Assembly (NCBI GenBank): GCA_016294165.1
Contig: JAEDCM010000052.1
Coordinates: 1 to 5,854, forward strand
Length of the DNA: 5,854 nt
Source of the DNA: Anaeroplasmataceae bacterium
GTDB lineage: Bacteria; Bacillota_I; Bacilli_A; Acholeplasmatales; JAEDCM01
Reading direction: 5' to 3'
Part shown: in pieces, positions 1 to 5,846 of the stretch
Numbering within the stretch: the stretch's first letter is position 1
Layout: every line of letters begins with the position of its first letter
Notes under the pieces: model-generated
What the model was told of the DNA's origin: nothing
The model's database searches: none
What the model saw: only the letters and a program-made list of their open reading frames with translations
Program-made: the position numbers and the translations under genes

Positions 1-48
1 TATGCTTTCATCTCGGAAATTTAATAACCGAGGATTCCCGCTTTATGT
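1..48. other. Unassigned sequence at the window edge
   Basis: Beyond the symporter-like match no frame gives a recognisable protein. A weak hairpin CTCGG/CCGAG (12-16 with 28-32, 11-base loop) is present without a U-tract. It looks like a third, unrelated segment, but is too short to identify. Confidence 0.3.
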
Positions 49-270
49 TCCTAAATTGTTAGCTGCTGGCGTTTCATAATTTGGATCAATTTCTCTTAAT
101 AAAATCATTCCCCTTGAGGCTGTACCAGTAAGCATTCCAAACATTGAAAAGAAAGCCTCATATTCATATTCTGGATATAAAGTATGCGATACCCATTTAA
201 CATATAGGAAGGTTACTATTGCCCCTACTATGCATACAATTAGTAATGGAATGATAAAGCCTAATCCATT
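43..270 (-). pseudogene. Internal fragment of a GltS-type sodium/glutamate symporter
   Basis: In the frame offset from the acyltransferase fragment, about 75 codons read NGLGFIIPLL..., a hydrophobic segment, then a stretch with GMLTGTAS, LLREIDPNYETP and AANNL before a short tail and TAA at 45-43. The LTGTAS ... LLREIDP pattern resembles a conserved region of clostridial members of the GltS (ESS) symporter family, recognised from memory rather than by search. A whole transporter is about 400 aa or more with some ten or more membrane helices, so both ends are missing. There is no start codon or ribosome binding site for it. The match appears to end near 52, after which the sequence diverges. 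Confidence 0.5.
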
Positions 271-416
271 GAGGTTGTATGATTACAGATCACTAAAGAT
301 CCATCCTCAATTGATATTGGCTTTTCAATAACTGCTTTATATTTAATTCTCAAAAATGTTCGAAAAATAATTCTTAAAAAACTTGTTACAAATTGAGGTC
401 TCTTCTTAATCAACAT
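261..416 (-). pseudogene. 5' fragment of PlsC-like 1-acylglycerol-phosphate acyltransferase
   Basis: The ATG at 416 is preceded by a plausible Shine-Dalgarno (GTGAGG, six bases away). The frame encodes 51 residues and stops at TAG. The product has a basic, hydrophobic N-terminus and ends VICNHTTSMD, which contains the NHx4D catalytic signature of PlsC/lysophosphatidate acyltransferases that make phosphatidic acid at the membrane. Whole enzymes are about 200-250 aa, so only the first quarter is present. The sequence beyond the motif belongs to another gene in another frame. A TATAAT at 452-447 could be a -10, but no good -35 is seen. The motif call is good; whether this is a decayed gene or an assembly chimera cannot be told here. 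Confidence 0.6.
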
Positions 417-457
417 AATAAACCTCACAATAATATTTATACTTTAATTATATTTAC

Positions 458-489
458 AAAAAAAAGATATTTAGGAAACCTAAATATCT
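458..489 (-). terminator. Rho-independent terminator containing the transferase stop codon
   Basis: A perfect 11-bp stem AGATATTTAGG / CCTAAATATCT (489-479 with 475-465) closes a three-base loop, followed by a seven-T tract (464-458). The last three codons and the TAG of the phosphopantetheinyl transferase gene lie in the upstream arm. It ends the EF-G paralogue operon and separates it from the gene remnants beyond. Confidence 0.85.
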
Positions 490-1016
490 CTTATTATATT
501 ATAATCATCATCACAACAAATAGACATATAGTAATTATCGCCCTGGCTATCAGCTAGTAGATGCGTATAACATTTATCTTCCTTATCCAAGGAATCAAAA
601 ACAGATAAGCCATATTTTTTGACTCGAGCTTCTTTGATTGTAAAATTCTTAATTGCTTCATCACCATATTTTTCCTTGAATTTATCACTAACAGTTCTAA
701 CAATTTGAATATCAATTCCACATAAATCATTAGAAATAATGACACCAACTAAATTATTACTATGTGTTAAATTAAATTCAATTTCTTTGATATATGGCTT
801 ACCTAAAGCATTTTTTGATATTTCACTTTTAGATAAATCAATATTGTAATCATCCTTCAGCTTTATATATAATATTCCCCAAGCATATAAACTTTGAATG
901 TAATCATTACCTTTATGTTTATTTATTTCCTCTAAGACATTATTTGGAAGAATGTCTAATAAATAGTTCTTGTTTATGGATGTCTTATTAATATCTAAAA
1001 CATATACATTATTCAT
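480..1016 (-). CDS. Compact Sfp-type 4'-phosphopantetheinyl transferase
   Basis: Probably transfers 4'-phosphopantetheine from coenzyme A to a serine of an acyl or peptidyl carrier protein in the cytoplasm. Visible family motifs are GKPYI (72-76), FNLTHS (81-86), GIDIQ (100-104, Mg ligand Asp102) and FTIKEARVK (125-133, Glu129 and Lys133 matching Sfp Glu151 and Lys155). At 178 aa it is shorter than Sfp (about 224), and about 17 residues are missing between the GID and KEA motifs. Sfp has Glu where this protein has Gln104, and the usual Trp before the KEA motif is Phe125. No carrier-protein or synthase gene is in the window, so its substrate is unknown; it may serve fatty-acid ACP. The ATG is one base after the stop of the EF-G paralogue and has only a weak Shine-Dalgarno, so translation is probably coupled. 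Family assignment is good; full activity is less certain. Confidence 0.8.
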   Translation of the reverse strand: MNNVYVLDINKTSINKNYLLDILPNNVLEEINKHKGNDYIQSLYAWGILYIKLKDDYNIDLSKSEISKNALGKPYIKEIEFNLTHSNNLVGVIISNDLCGIDIQIVRTVSDKFKEKYGDEAIKNFTIKEARVKKYGLSVFDSLDKEDKCYTHLLADSQGDNYYMSICCDDDYNIIRDI

Positions 1017-1017
1017 C

Positions 1018-3051
1018 TTATTGTTTCTTTAAAAGCTTAGCTTGGATATGTGATGGAGCTTGCTCATATGCATAGAACTCACGATTAAAGAATCCAGCAC
1101 CTTGTGTTAATGATTTCAAATCATTTACATATTCTAGAATTTCAGATTCTGGTACTAAAGCTGTAACCTTTTGATTTCCTGATGAATTAATGTCCATACC
1201 AATAATCTTTGCACGTCTTTGATTTAAGTCTGAAATAATATCTCCAACAACATCACTTGAAACTGTAACAACTACTTGAATGATTGGTTCAAGAATAACT
1301 GGTTTACATTTTTCATATGCGTCCTTAAAAGCCAAGATAGCAGCCATCTTAAACGCATGCTCATTTGAGTCAACATCATGATACTTACCATCTTTAAGAA
1401 TTGCATGCATACCAATTACAGGGTATCCAGCTAATAATCCTTTTTCACAAGCCTCAAAGAATCCTTTTTCAATAGCAGGGAAGTAATTCTTAGGTACTGC
1501 ACCACCAAATACCTCTTCACTGAATTTATTTTCTTCAGATGGTTCAAAATCCATCTCAACAACACCATAGAATCCAGATCCACCACTTTGCTTGATGTAG
1601 CGTCCACTTCCGTGTGCTTTACCCTTAATTGTTTCACGATATACAACTTTAACATCTTCTACTCCAACTTCAATTTTATATGAATTTTTCATTCTTTCTA
1701 AAATGTAGTTTAAGTGTCCCAATCCCAATGTACCAATTAATAATTGGTTGGTTTCTGGATTACGTTTAAGTTCAATCGATTTATCTTCAAGTTGAACCTT
1801 TTGTAATGTTGTAAATAATTTATCTTCATCTTGTTTTGTCTTAGGAACTAATGCTTTATAGTAAACAGCTGTTGGATAATCAATTGCATCATAAGCAATA
1901 TGATCTTTTAATGCACAAATTGTCATTGAATTTTCCAATCCATTAATCTTTGAAACACATCCAATATCACCGGCATGTAATTCTGTGACGCTATTTAATT
2001 TACCACCAATTGGTGTATATAATTGGTTAACTACAACTGATTTCTTTAAATTTGGTACATATACCTCATCGCCAACTTTAATAACTCCTGAATTTACTTT
2101 GAAGGTATTTGTGACACCTGAATAGGCATCCACAGTTGTCTTAAAGATAAATGCTGAGAATGGTTCAGAATCTAAAGTCTTTCTTTCAACTGGATTACCA
2201 TTATCATCAACACCAACAATTGAATTTAAATCCTGAGGGTTTGGTAGGTAATCAATAAACATATCTAGCATTGTATGTAAACCGATATTCTTAGTTGCTG
2301 AACCAACTAATACAGGAATTAAATCTCCATTTAAAACACCATCTCTTAAACCAGTTCTAATTTCATCTAATGTTAATTGCTCACCACTAAAGAATTTATC
2401 CAATAATTCTTCTGATGTTTCCGCTACAGCTTCAATCATATTATTGTGTAATTCAAATACCTTAGCTTTCTTTTCAGCATAAATTTCAGCATCCTCACAC
2501 GTTGTTCCATTAAACTTACGAGCCTTTAATGTTACAACGTTAACAAATCCATCAAATTCTTCATTATGTCCCATTGGATAACAGAAAGGAATAGCTTTCT
2601 TTCCTAATTTTTCCTTAATTTCTGCTAGTAGTTTTTCAAAATGAACATCCTCTTTATCCATTTTATTAACATAAATAATTGTTGGAATGTTTTTCTTTCT
2701 TAACATATTCCAATGCTTTGTTGTTTGAATTTCAATTCCAGCTTGAGCATTGATGACTAAAACAGCACCCTTGACAACACTAATAGCTGCCATTGCTTCA
2801 CAAATAAAATCATCACTACCTGGTATATCAATTAAATTAAGCTTATAATCCTTATAGTTAATTGGAACGATAGCTGATTTGATTGAATTCATTTTATTTT
2901 TTTCTTCTAGTGTGTAATCACTAATTGTTGTTCCTTTTTCAATAGACCCCTTTGGGTTTCCTGTAGTAATTGAGTATAATGACTCAACTAAAGTTGTCTT
3001 ACCGCTTTGTAAGTGCCCTAAGACAGCAATGTTTCTAATTTTGTTTTCCAT
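1018..3051 (-). CDS. Elongation factor G-like GTPase (EF-G2/FusA2-type paralogue)
   Basis: Full-length EF-G-like translational GTPase of 677 aa; canonical EF-G is about 690-700. Motifs seen: P-loop GHLQSGKT (12-19), switch I KGTTISD (39-45) followed by the EE-rich stretch typical of the EF-G2 branch, DIPG (75-78), NKMD (129-132) and SAT (251-253). Domains II and III follow to about 470. Domain IV begins at YRETI (471-475), includes KQSGG (487-491), and has the tip loop YHDVDSNE with His558 matching E. coli EF-G His583. Domain V is at about 588-677. Canonical EF-G has DTPGH in switch II; here the catalytic His is replaced by Ser79, so this is not the housekeeping FusA, and its GTP hydrolysis may be altered. 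The intact domain IV suggests ribosome binding. Tet(M)-type ribosomal protection is unlikely because the tip loop is EF-G-like. The cellular role of this branch is poorly known. It is first in an operon with the phosphopantetheinyl transferase gene. Confidence 0.88.
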   Translation of the reverse strand: MENKIRNIAVLGHLQSGKTTLVESLYSITTGNPKGSIEKGTTISDYTLEEKNKMNSIKSAIVPINYKDYKLNLIDIPGSDDFICEAMAAISVVKGAVLVINAQAGIEIQTTKHWNMLRKKNIPTIIYVNKMDKEDVHFEKLLAEIKEKLGKKAIPFCYPMGHNEEFDGFVNVVTLKARKFNGTTCEDAEIYAEKKAKVFELHNNMIEAVAETSEELLDKFFSGEQLTLDEIRTGLRDGVLNGDLIPVLVGSATKNIGLHTMLDMFIDYLPNPQDLNSIVGVDDNGNPVERKTLDSEPFSAFIFKTTVDAYSGVTNTFKVNSGVIKVGDEVYVPNLKKSVVVNQLYTPIGGKLNSVTELHAGDIGCVSKINGLENSMTICALKDHIAYDAIDYPTAVYYKALVPKTKQDEDKLFTTLQKVQLEDKSIELKRNPETNQLLIGTLGLGHLNYILERMKNSYKIEVGVEDVKVVYRETIKGKAHGSGRYIKQSGGSGFYGVVEMDFEPSEENKFSEEVFGGAVPKNYFPAIEKGFFEACEKGLLAGYPVIGMHAILKDGKYHDVDSNEHAFKMAAILAFKDAYEKCKPVILEPIIQVVVTVSSDVVGDIISDLNQRRAKIIGMDINSSGNQKVTALVPESEILEYVNDLKSLTQGAGFFNREFYAYEQAPSHIQAKLLKKQ

Positions 3052-3057
3052 AAAAAT

Positions 3058-3064
3058 CTCCTCC
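3058..3064 (-). promoter_or_regulatory. Strong ribosome binding site deciding the EF-G paralogue start
   Basis: GGAGGAG with a six-base spacer precedes the ATG at 3051. The longest open frame would begin at an ATG at 3090, but that start would translate through the predicted promoter and this site, so 3051 is the real start. Confidence 0.85.
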
Positions 3065-3066
3065 AG

Positions 3067-3080
3067 TGTAAACGTTTTCT
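3067..3080. promoter_or_regulatory. cre-like dyad in the EF-G paralogue leader (possible CcpA site)
   Basis: The plus strand reads TGTAAACGTTTTCT, matching 13 of 14 positions of the catabolite-response consensus TGWNANCGNTNWCA; only the final A is missed. The core AAACGTTT is a perfect palindrome. It lies between the predicted transcription start and the ribosome binding site, where a bound CcpA or other LacI-family regulator would block elongation or initiation. No regulator gene is in the window, and one such match by chance is possible. Confidence 0.4.
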
Positions 3081-3089
3081 CTATTAACA

Positions 3090-3098
3090 ATTATATCA
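3090..3098 (-). promoter_or_regulatory. Extended -10 promoter for the EF-G paralogue operon
   Basis: The minus strand reads TGATATAAT, a perfect extended -10 (TG-n-TATAAT). It predicts a start of transcription near 3083 and a leader of about 30 bases. The -35 position falls in the T-run of the preceding terminator and matches TTGACA poorly, which an extended -10 can tolerate. Confidence 0.55.
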
Positions 3099-3108
3099 CA
3101 GATAATAT

Positions 3109-3145
3109 AAAAAAAAATCACTTTTTTTTAATTTCAAGTGATTTT
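3109..3145 (-). terminator. Rho-independent terminator of the cop operon
   Basis: Fifteen bases after the copA stop, the transcript can form a perfect 10-bp stem AAAATCACTT / AAGTGATTTT (3145-3136 with 3123-3114) around a 12-base A-rich loop. It is followed by a T-run on the minus strand reaching 3109, part of which also forms the end of the stem. The stem is AT-rich, so it may be leaky. The next gene has its own promoter just downstream. Confidence 0.7.
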
Positions 3146-3159
3146 CTCTTATTTTACTC

Positions 3160-3360
3160 TTATAGCACCTTGTATCCTTGGCTTTCAATAGCATTTTTAA
3201 AAACTGAATCTGCAATCTCTTTAGTCATATAAATCTTAGCCGTTCCATCCTTGTGACTAACAACTGCTTTAGAAACACCATCCATACCTTCTAAAATTTG
3301 TTTTACTCTCGCCTCACAATGTGCACACATCATTCCTTCAATTTTTAATTCCTTTTCCAT
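3160..3360 (-). CDS. copZ: CopZ-like copper chaperone, embedded in frame in copA
   Basis: A 66-residue heavy-metal-associated domain begins at an internal ATG (Met717 of the fused protein). It has the size and ends of a free-standing CopZ: GMMCAHC at residues 9-15 with ligands Cys12 and Cys15, then the beta-alpha-beta-beta-alpha-beta pattern ending in GYKVL. Known CopZ proteins carry Cu(I) in the cytoplasm and hand it to CopA or to the repressor. A consensus Shine-Dalgarno AAGGAG sits six bases before the ATG, so a separate CopZ is probably made even though there is no stop between it and the pump. In Bacillus subtilis copZ is a separate gene beside copA, which supports reading this as a fused or overlapping copZ. 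Independent translation is inferred, not shown. Confidence 0.6.
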   Translation of the reverse strand: MEKELKIEGMMCAHCEARVKQILEGMDGVSKAVVSHKDGTAKIYMTKEIADSVFKNAIESQGYKVL

Positions 3361-5508
3361 AATCTTCTCCTTTTTAAAATTATTTAATCTTAATGCATTC
3401 ATCACAACACAGAAACTTGATAGACTCATTGTCAAAGCTCCAATCATTGGATTAATTGATAACCCAAAGAATCCAGTCGCTAATGGAATACAAATAATGT
3501 TATAAATAAATGCCCAAAATAAATTTTCATGAATATTTTTTAAAACCTTTTTACTAAGCTTAATACTTAACACCACATCCGCTAAGCTATTTTTCATCAA
3601 AATAACATCAGCAGAGGAGATTGCAATATCACTTCCAGCTCCAATAGCAATTCCGACATCTGCAACGCTTAATGCTAAAGCGTCATTAATTCCATCTCCA
3701 ACCATTGCGACATTCCCTTGCTTCTTAAGCTCTTCAATCACTTTTTTCTTATCAATTGGCTTTTGTTCAGCGTATATCTCATCACACAATACCTCATTTT
3801 TAATAGCATTAGCAGTTTTATAATTATCACCTGTAATCATAACAACCTTTATTCCTAATTTTCTTAGTTCAGCAATTGATTCCTTACTATCCTCTTTAGT
3901 TTTATCACGAACCGCAATCATTCCAAGATACTCATTATCATAGGCAAATAAAATTGGGGTTTTACCTTCAATAGCTAATTTTTCATATTGTGTCATTATA
4001 TCTTCATTAATATCACATTTATCACTGATAAATTCAAGGTTTCCACCATAGGCCATTTTATAATCAATACGTGCACTAATTCCATTACCAGCATAGCTTT
4101 GAAAATCCGTATTTTCTTTTAATTTAATCTCATCTACTACTGCCCTATTCACAATCGCTTTGGCAATTGGATGTTCACTCTTAGCCTCTAAGGAATAAGC
4201 AATCTCTAAAACATCACCTAATATATCCGTTACAATAGGCTTACCATAAGTAATTGTTCCTGTCTTATCTAGAGCAATTATTTTCATTTTTCCTGTTTCC
4301 TCTAACGAGGTTGCATTTTTAAATAAGATGCCCTTTTTAGCTCCAACACCACTTCCAACCATGATGGCCACCGGTGTTGCTAGACCTAAGGCACAAGGGC
4401 AACTTATAACTAAAACAGAAATAGCTCTCATTAATGAAAACTCAATGTTTTTCCCTAAACAAAGCCAAATTACAAGAGTAATAGTTGCTACAAGCATGAC
4501 AAAAGGAACAAAAACTCCTGCCACTCTATCCGCAATTTTGGCAATTGGTGCTTTGCTTGATGTCGCATCACTAACCATTTTGATAATTTGAGATAAAACC
4601 GTATTTTCATTGGTTTTAGTCACTCTACATTTAACATAACCACTATTATTAATAGTAGCGGTTAATACTTCATCACCTACGTTTTTATCAACGGGAATGC
4701 TTTCACCTGTGAAACTTGATTCATCAACAGCACAGTATCCCTCGATAACCATCCCGTCAGCAGGAAAGGCTTCACCAGATTTAACAATAAAAATATCATT
4801 AACTATTAAATCCTCTGAGTTTATTTCAATAACTTCGTCATTTCTAATAACCGTTGCCTTTTGCGGTTTTAATTTAATTAAATCACTTATTGCATTTGTT
4901 GTTTTACCTTTAGAATATGCCTCTAGCATTTTTCCTAAGGTAATCAAAGATGGGATCATTGCAGATGATTCAAAAAATAAATCATGTAAACAGTACTTAT
5001 CTAAGTTGATTAAAACAACTAAGCTATAAATAAATGCAGCACTTGATCCTATCGCTACTAAGGAATCCATGTTTGGGCTGCCTTTAATTAAGGCTTTCAC
5101 CCCATTTGTAAAGAACTTTTTATTAATAATTAAAACAATAGTTGTTAAAATCATTTGGATGATTCCAATTGCTAATGGATTCCTATCTAATATATCTGGC
5201 AAAGGAAAACTTAGCATATTATATCCCATTGAAAGATACATTAAAATTAATAAAAATCCTATTGAATAAAACAATCTATTTTTTAAAATCTGAATATCAT
5301 TCTTAATTGTTTTTCCTTGCTTTATTCCGTATCCAGCATTAATTACAGCCTTCTTTATATCATCAGGTTTAGCTTCTCCTTCAACAATTAGAACACCTGT
5401 TAATAGATTTACTGAACAATAACTAACCCCTTGTACTTTTGAAACCTCACGCTCTACACGACTGCTACAAGCAGCACAGTTCATTCCTATGACTTCATAC
5501 TTCTGCAT
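3160..5508 (-). CDS. copA: Cu+-exporting P1B-type ATPase with C-terminal CopZ-like domain
   Basis: Membrane pump that exports Cu(I) from the cytoplasm using ATP (782 aa). In order: N-terminal heavy-metal-associated domain with GMNCAAC (8-14); hydrophobic segments at about 79-97, 112-129, 148-167 and 175-195; actuator TGES (267-270); two helices, the second with the metal-binding CPC (370-372); phosphorylation motif DKTGT with Asp414; P1B signature SEHP (444-447); nucleotide-site GNG (474-476); TGD (559-561); GDGIND (604-609); and two final helices carrying YN (669-670) and MxxSS (694-698). CPC, YN and MxxSS together mark the Cu+ subgroup (P1B-1). The usual CopA end is reached near residue 711, but the frame continues into a second metal-binding domain with GMMCAHC (725-731). 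The Shine-Dalgarno AGGTGA overlaps the csoR stop, so translation is probably coupled to csoR. Pump function is very likely; whether all molecules carry the C-terminal domain is open. Confidence 0.96.
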   Translation of the reverse strand: MQKYEVIGMNCAACSSRVEREVSKVQGVSYCSVNLLTGVLIVEGEAKPDDIKKAVINAGYGIKQGKTIKNDIQILKNRLFYSIGFLLILMYLSMGYNMLSFPLPDILDRNPLAIGIIQMILTTIVLIINKKFFTNGVKALIKGSPNMDSLVAIGSSAAFIYSLVVLINLDKYCLHDLFFESSAMIPSLITLGKMLEAYSKGKTTNAISDLIKLKPQKATVIRNDEVIEINSEDLIVNDIFIVKSGEAFPADGMVIEGYCAVDESSFTGESIPVDKNVGDEVLTATINNSGYVKCRVTKTNENTVLSQIIKMVSDATSSKAPIAKIADRVAGVFVPFVMLVATITLVIWLCLGKNIEFSLMRAISVLVISCPCALGLATPVAIMVGSGVGAKKGILFKNATSLEETGKMKIIALDKTGTITYGKPIVTDILGDVLEIAYSLEAKSEHPIAKAIVNRAVVDEIKLKENTDFQSYAGNGISARIDYKMAYGGNLEFISDKCDINEDIMTQYEKLAIEGKTPILFAYDNEYLGMIAVRDKTKEDSKESIAELRKLGIKVVMITGDNYKTANAIKNEVLCDEIYAEQKPIDKKKVIEELKKQGNVAMVGDGINDALALSVADVGIAIGAGSDIAISSADVILMKNSLADVVLSIKLSKKVLKNIHENLFWAFIYNIICIPLATGFFGLSINPMIGALTMSLSSFCVVMNALRLNNFKKEKIMEKELKIEGMMCAHCEARVKQILEGMDGVSKAVVSHKDGTAKIYMTKEIADSVFKNAIESQGYKVL
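3367..3372 (-). promoter_or_regulatory. Internal ribosome binding site for copZ inside copA
   Basis: AAGGAG, six bases from the ATG at 3360, is a near-ideal Shine-Dalgarno. It is simultaneously coding sequence: the codons AAA AAG GAG give the linker KKE (712-714). A functional-looking site at the exact domain boundary is the main reason for proposing a separate CopZ product. Confidence 0.65.
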
Positions 5509-5512
5509 ATTG

Positions 5513-5518
5513 TCACCT
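5513..5518 (-). promoter_or_regulatory. copA ribosome binding site overlapping csoR stop
   Basis: AGGTGA lies four bases before the copA ATG, and its last three bases are the csoR stop codon. This fixes the copA start at 5508 and suggests that ribosomes ending csoR reinitiate on copA. Confidence 0.75.
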
Positions 5519-5797
5519 CATCATCTTGTTAATTACATCAATAATCTCATCAACTGCTTCATCACTTCCATTTTTAATATCCTCATATACGCAAGTTTTT
5601 AAATGGTTTGACAAAAGTTCCTTATTAAAAGAATTTAAGGCTGCGGTAATGGCTTTCACTTGAAATAAAATATCTGGACAATAGGCATTGTTTTCCACCA
5701 TTTTTTTTACACCTCTAACCTGTCCTTCAATTTTACTTAGTCTAGTGATTAGATTATTATATTCCTCACAACAACGAATCTTTTTTCTTTCACTCAT
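5513..5797 (-). CDS. csoR: CsoR-family copper-sensing transcriptional repressor
   Basis: Small all-helical DNA-binding repressor (94 aa from the chosen start) that in this family releases DNA on binding Cu(I), derepressing copper export genes. The family signature RLSKIEGQVRGV lies at residues 19-30. The Cu(I) ligands are visible as Cys40, His65 and Cys69 with the same 25- and 4-residue spacings as Cys36/His61/Cys65 of Mycobacterium tuberculosis CsoR; Tyr39 precedes the first Cys. This C-H-C pattern argues against the nickel sensor RcnR and the sulfide sensor CstR. The ATG at 5797 was preferred to an in-frame TTG at 5815, which would add six residues. Neither start has a good Shine-Dalgarno sequence, so the start is uncertain. 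A Cys9-Cys10 pair near the N-terminus is unusual. The gene is first in the operon: its TGA stop lies four bases before the copA start, so it probably represses itself and copA. Confidence 0.93.
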   Translation of the reverse strand: MSERKKIRCCEEYNNLITRLSKIEGQVRGVKKMVENNAYCPDILFQVKAITAALNSFNKELLSNHLKTCVYEDIKNGSDEAVDEIIDVINKMMR

Positions 5798-5807
5798 TCT
5801 ATCACGT

Positions 5808-5846
5808 ATAATCAATTTAGATAGGTTTGATATCTTTATTGATTAT
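5808..5846. promoter_or_regulatory. Interrupted palindrome upstream of csoR (possible operator)
   Basis: A 39-base dyad lies directly upstream of csoR. The outer 9-base arms are ATAATCAAT (5808-5816) and ATTGATTAT (5838-5846), both perfect. After two mismatched positions come 5-base inner arms AGATA (5819-5823) and TATCT (5831-5835), around a 7-base centre. No U-tract follows on either strand, so a terminator is unlikely. The position fits an operator over the csoR-copA promoter, but the usual G/C-tract of a CsoR site is absent and no convincing -35/-10 pair is visible. In such AT-rich DNA part of the symmetry could be chance. Confidence 0.3.

Noticed and set aside
1..60. Riboswitch or T-box leader at the window start
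   Set aside because: Only a 5-bp stem with a large loop is present and no conserved aptamer core was recognised.
554..748. Minus-strand 64-codon frame inside the transferase gene
   Set aside because: It is an out-of-frame shadow of a gene with recognisable family motifs.
1018..3051. Tetracycline ribosomal protection protein (Tet(M)-like)
   Set aside because: The domain IV tip reads YHDVDSNE as in elongation factors, and the switch I region is of the EF-G2 type.
3052..3090. Thirteen-residue N-terminal extension of the EF-G paralogue from an ATG at 3090
   Set aside because: It overlaps the predicted -10 and transcription start and would be translated through the strong GGAGGAG site that serves the ATG at 3051.
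4328..5269. Several plus-strand open frames of 66-110 codons opposite copA
   Set aside because: They are antisense to a conserved ATPase, have no family features, and are expected by chance opposite a long coding region.
5807..5812. Plus-strand TATAAT as a divergent promoter out of the window
   Set aside because: No matching -35 is seen, and the hexamer forms part of the dyad arm in AT-rich DNA.
5798..5815. TTG start giving csoR six extra residues
   Set aside because: No Shine-Dalgarno lies upstream, TTG is a rarer start, and the family motif needs no such extension; kept only as an alternative.
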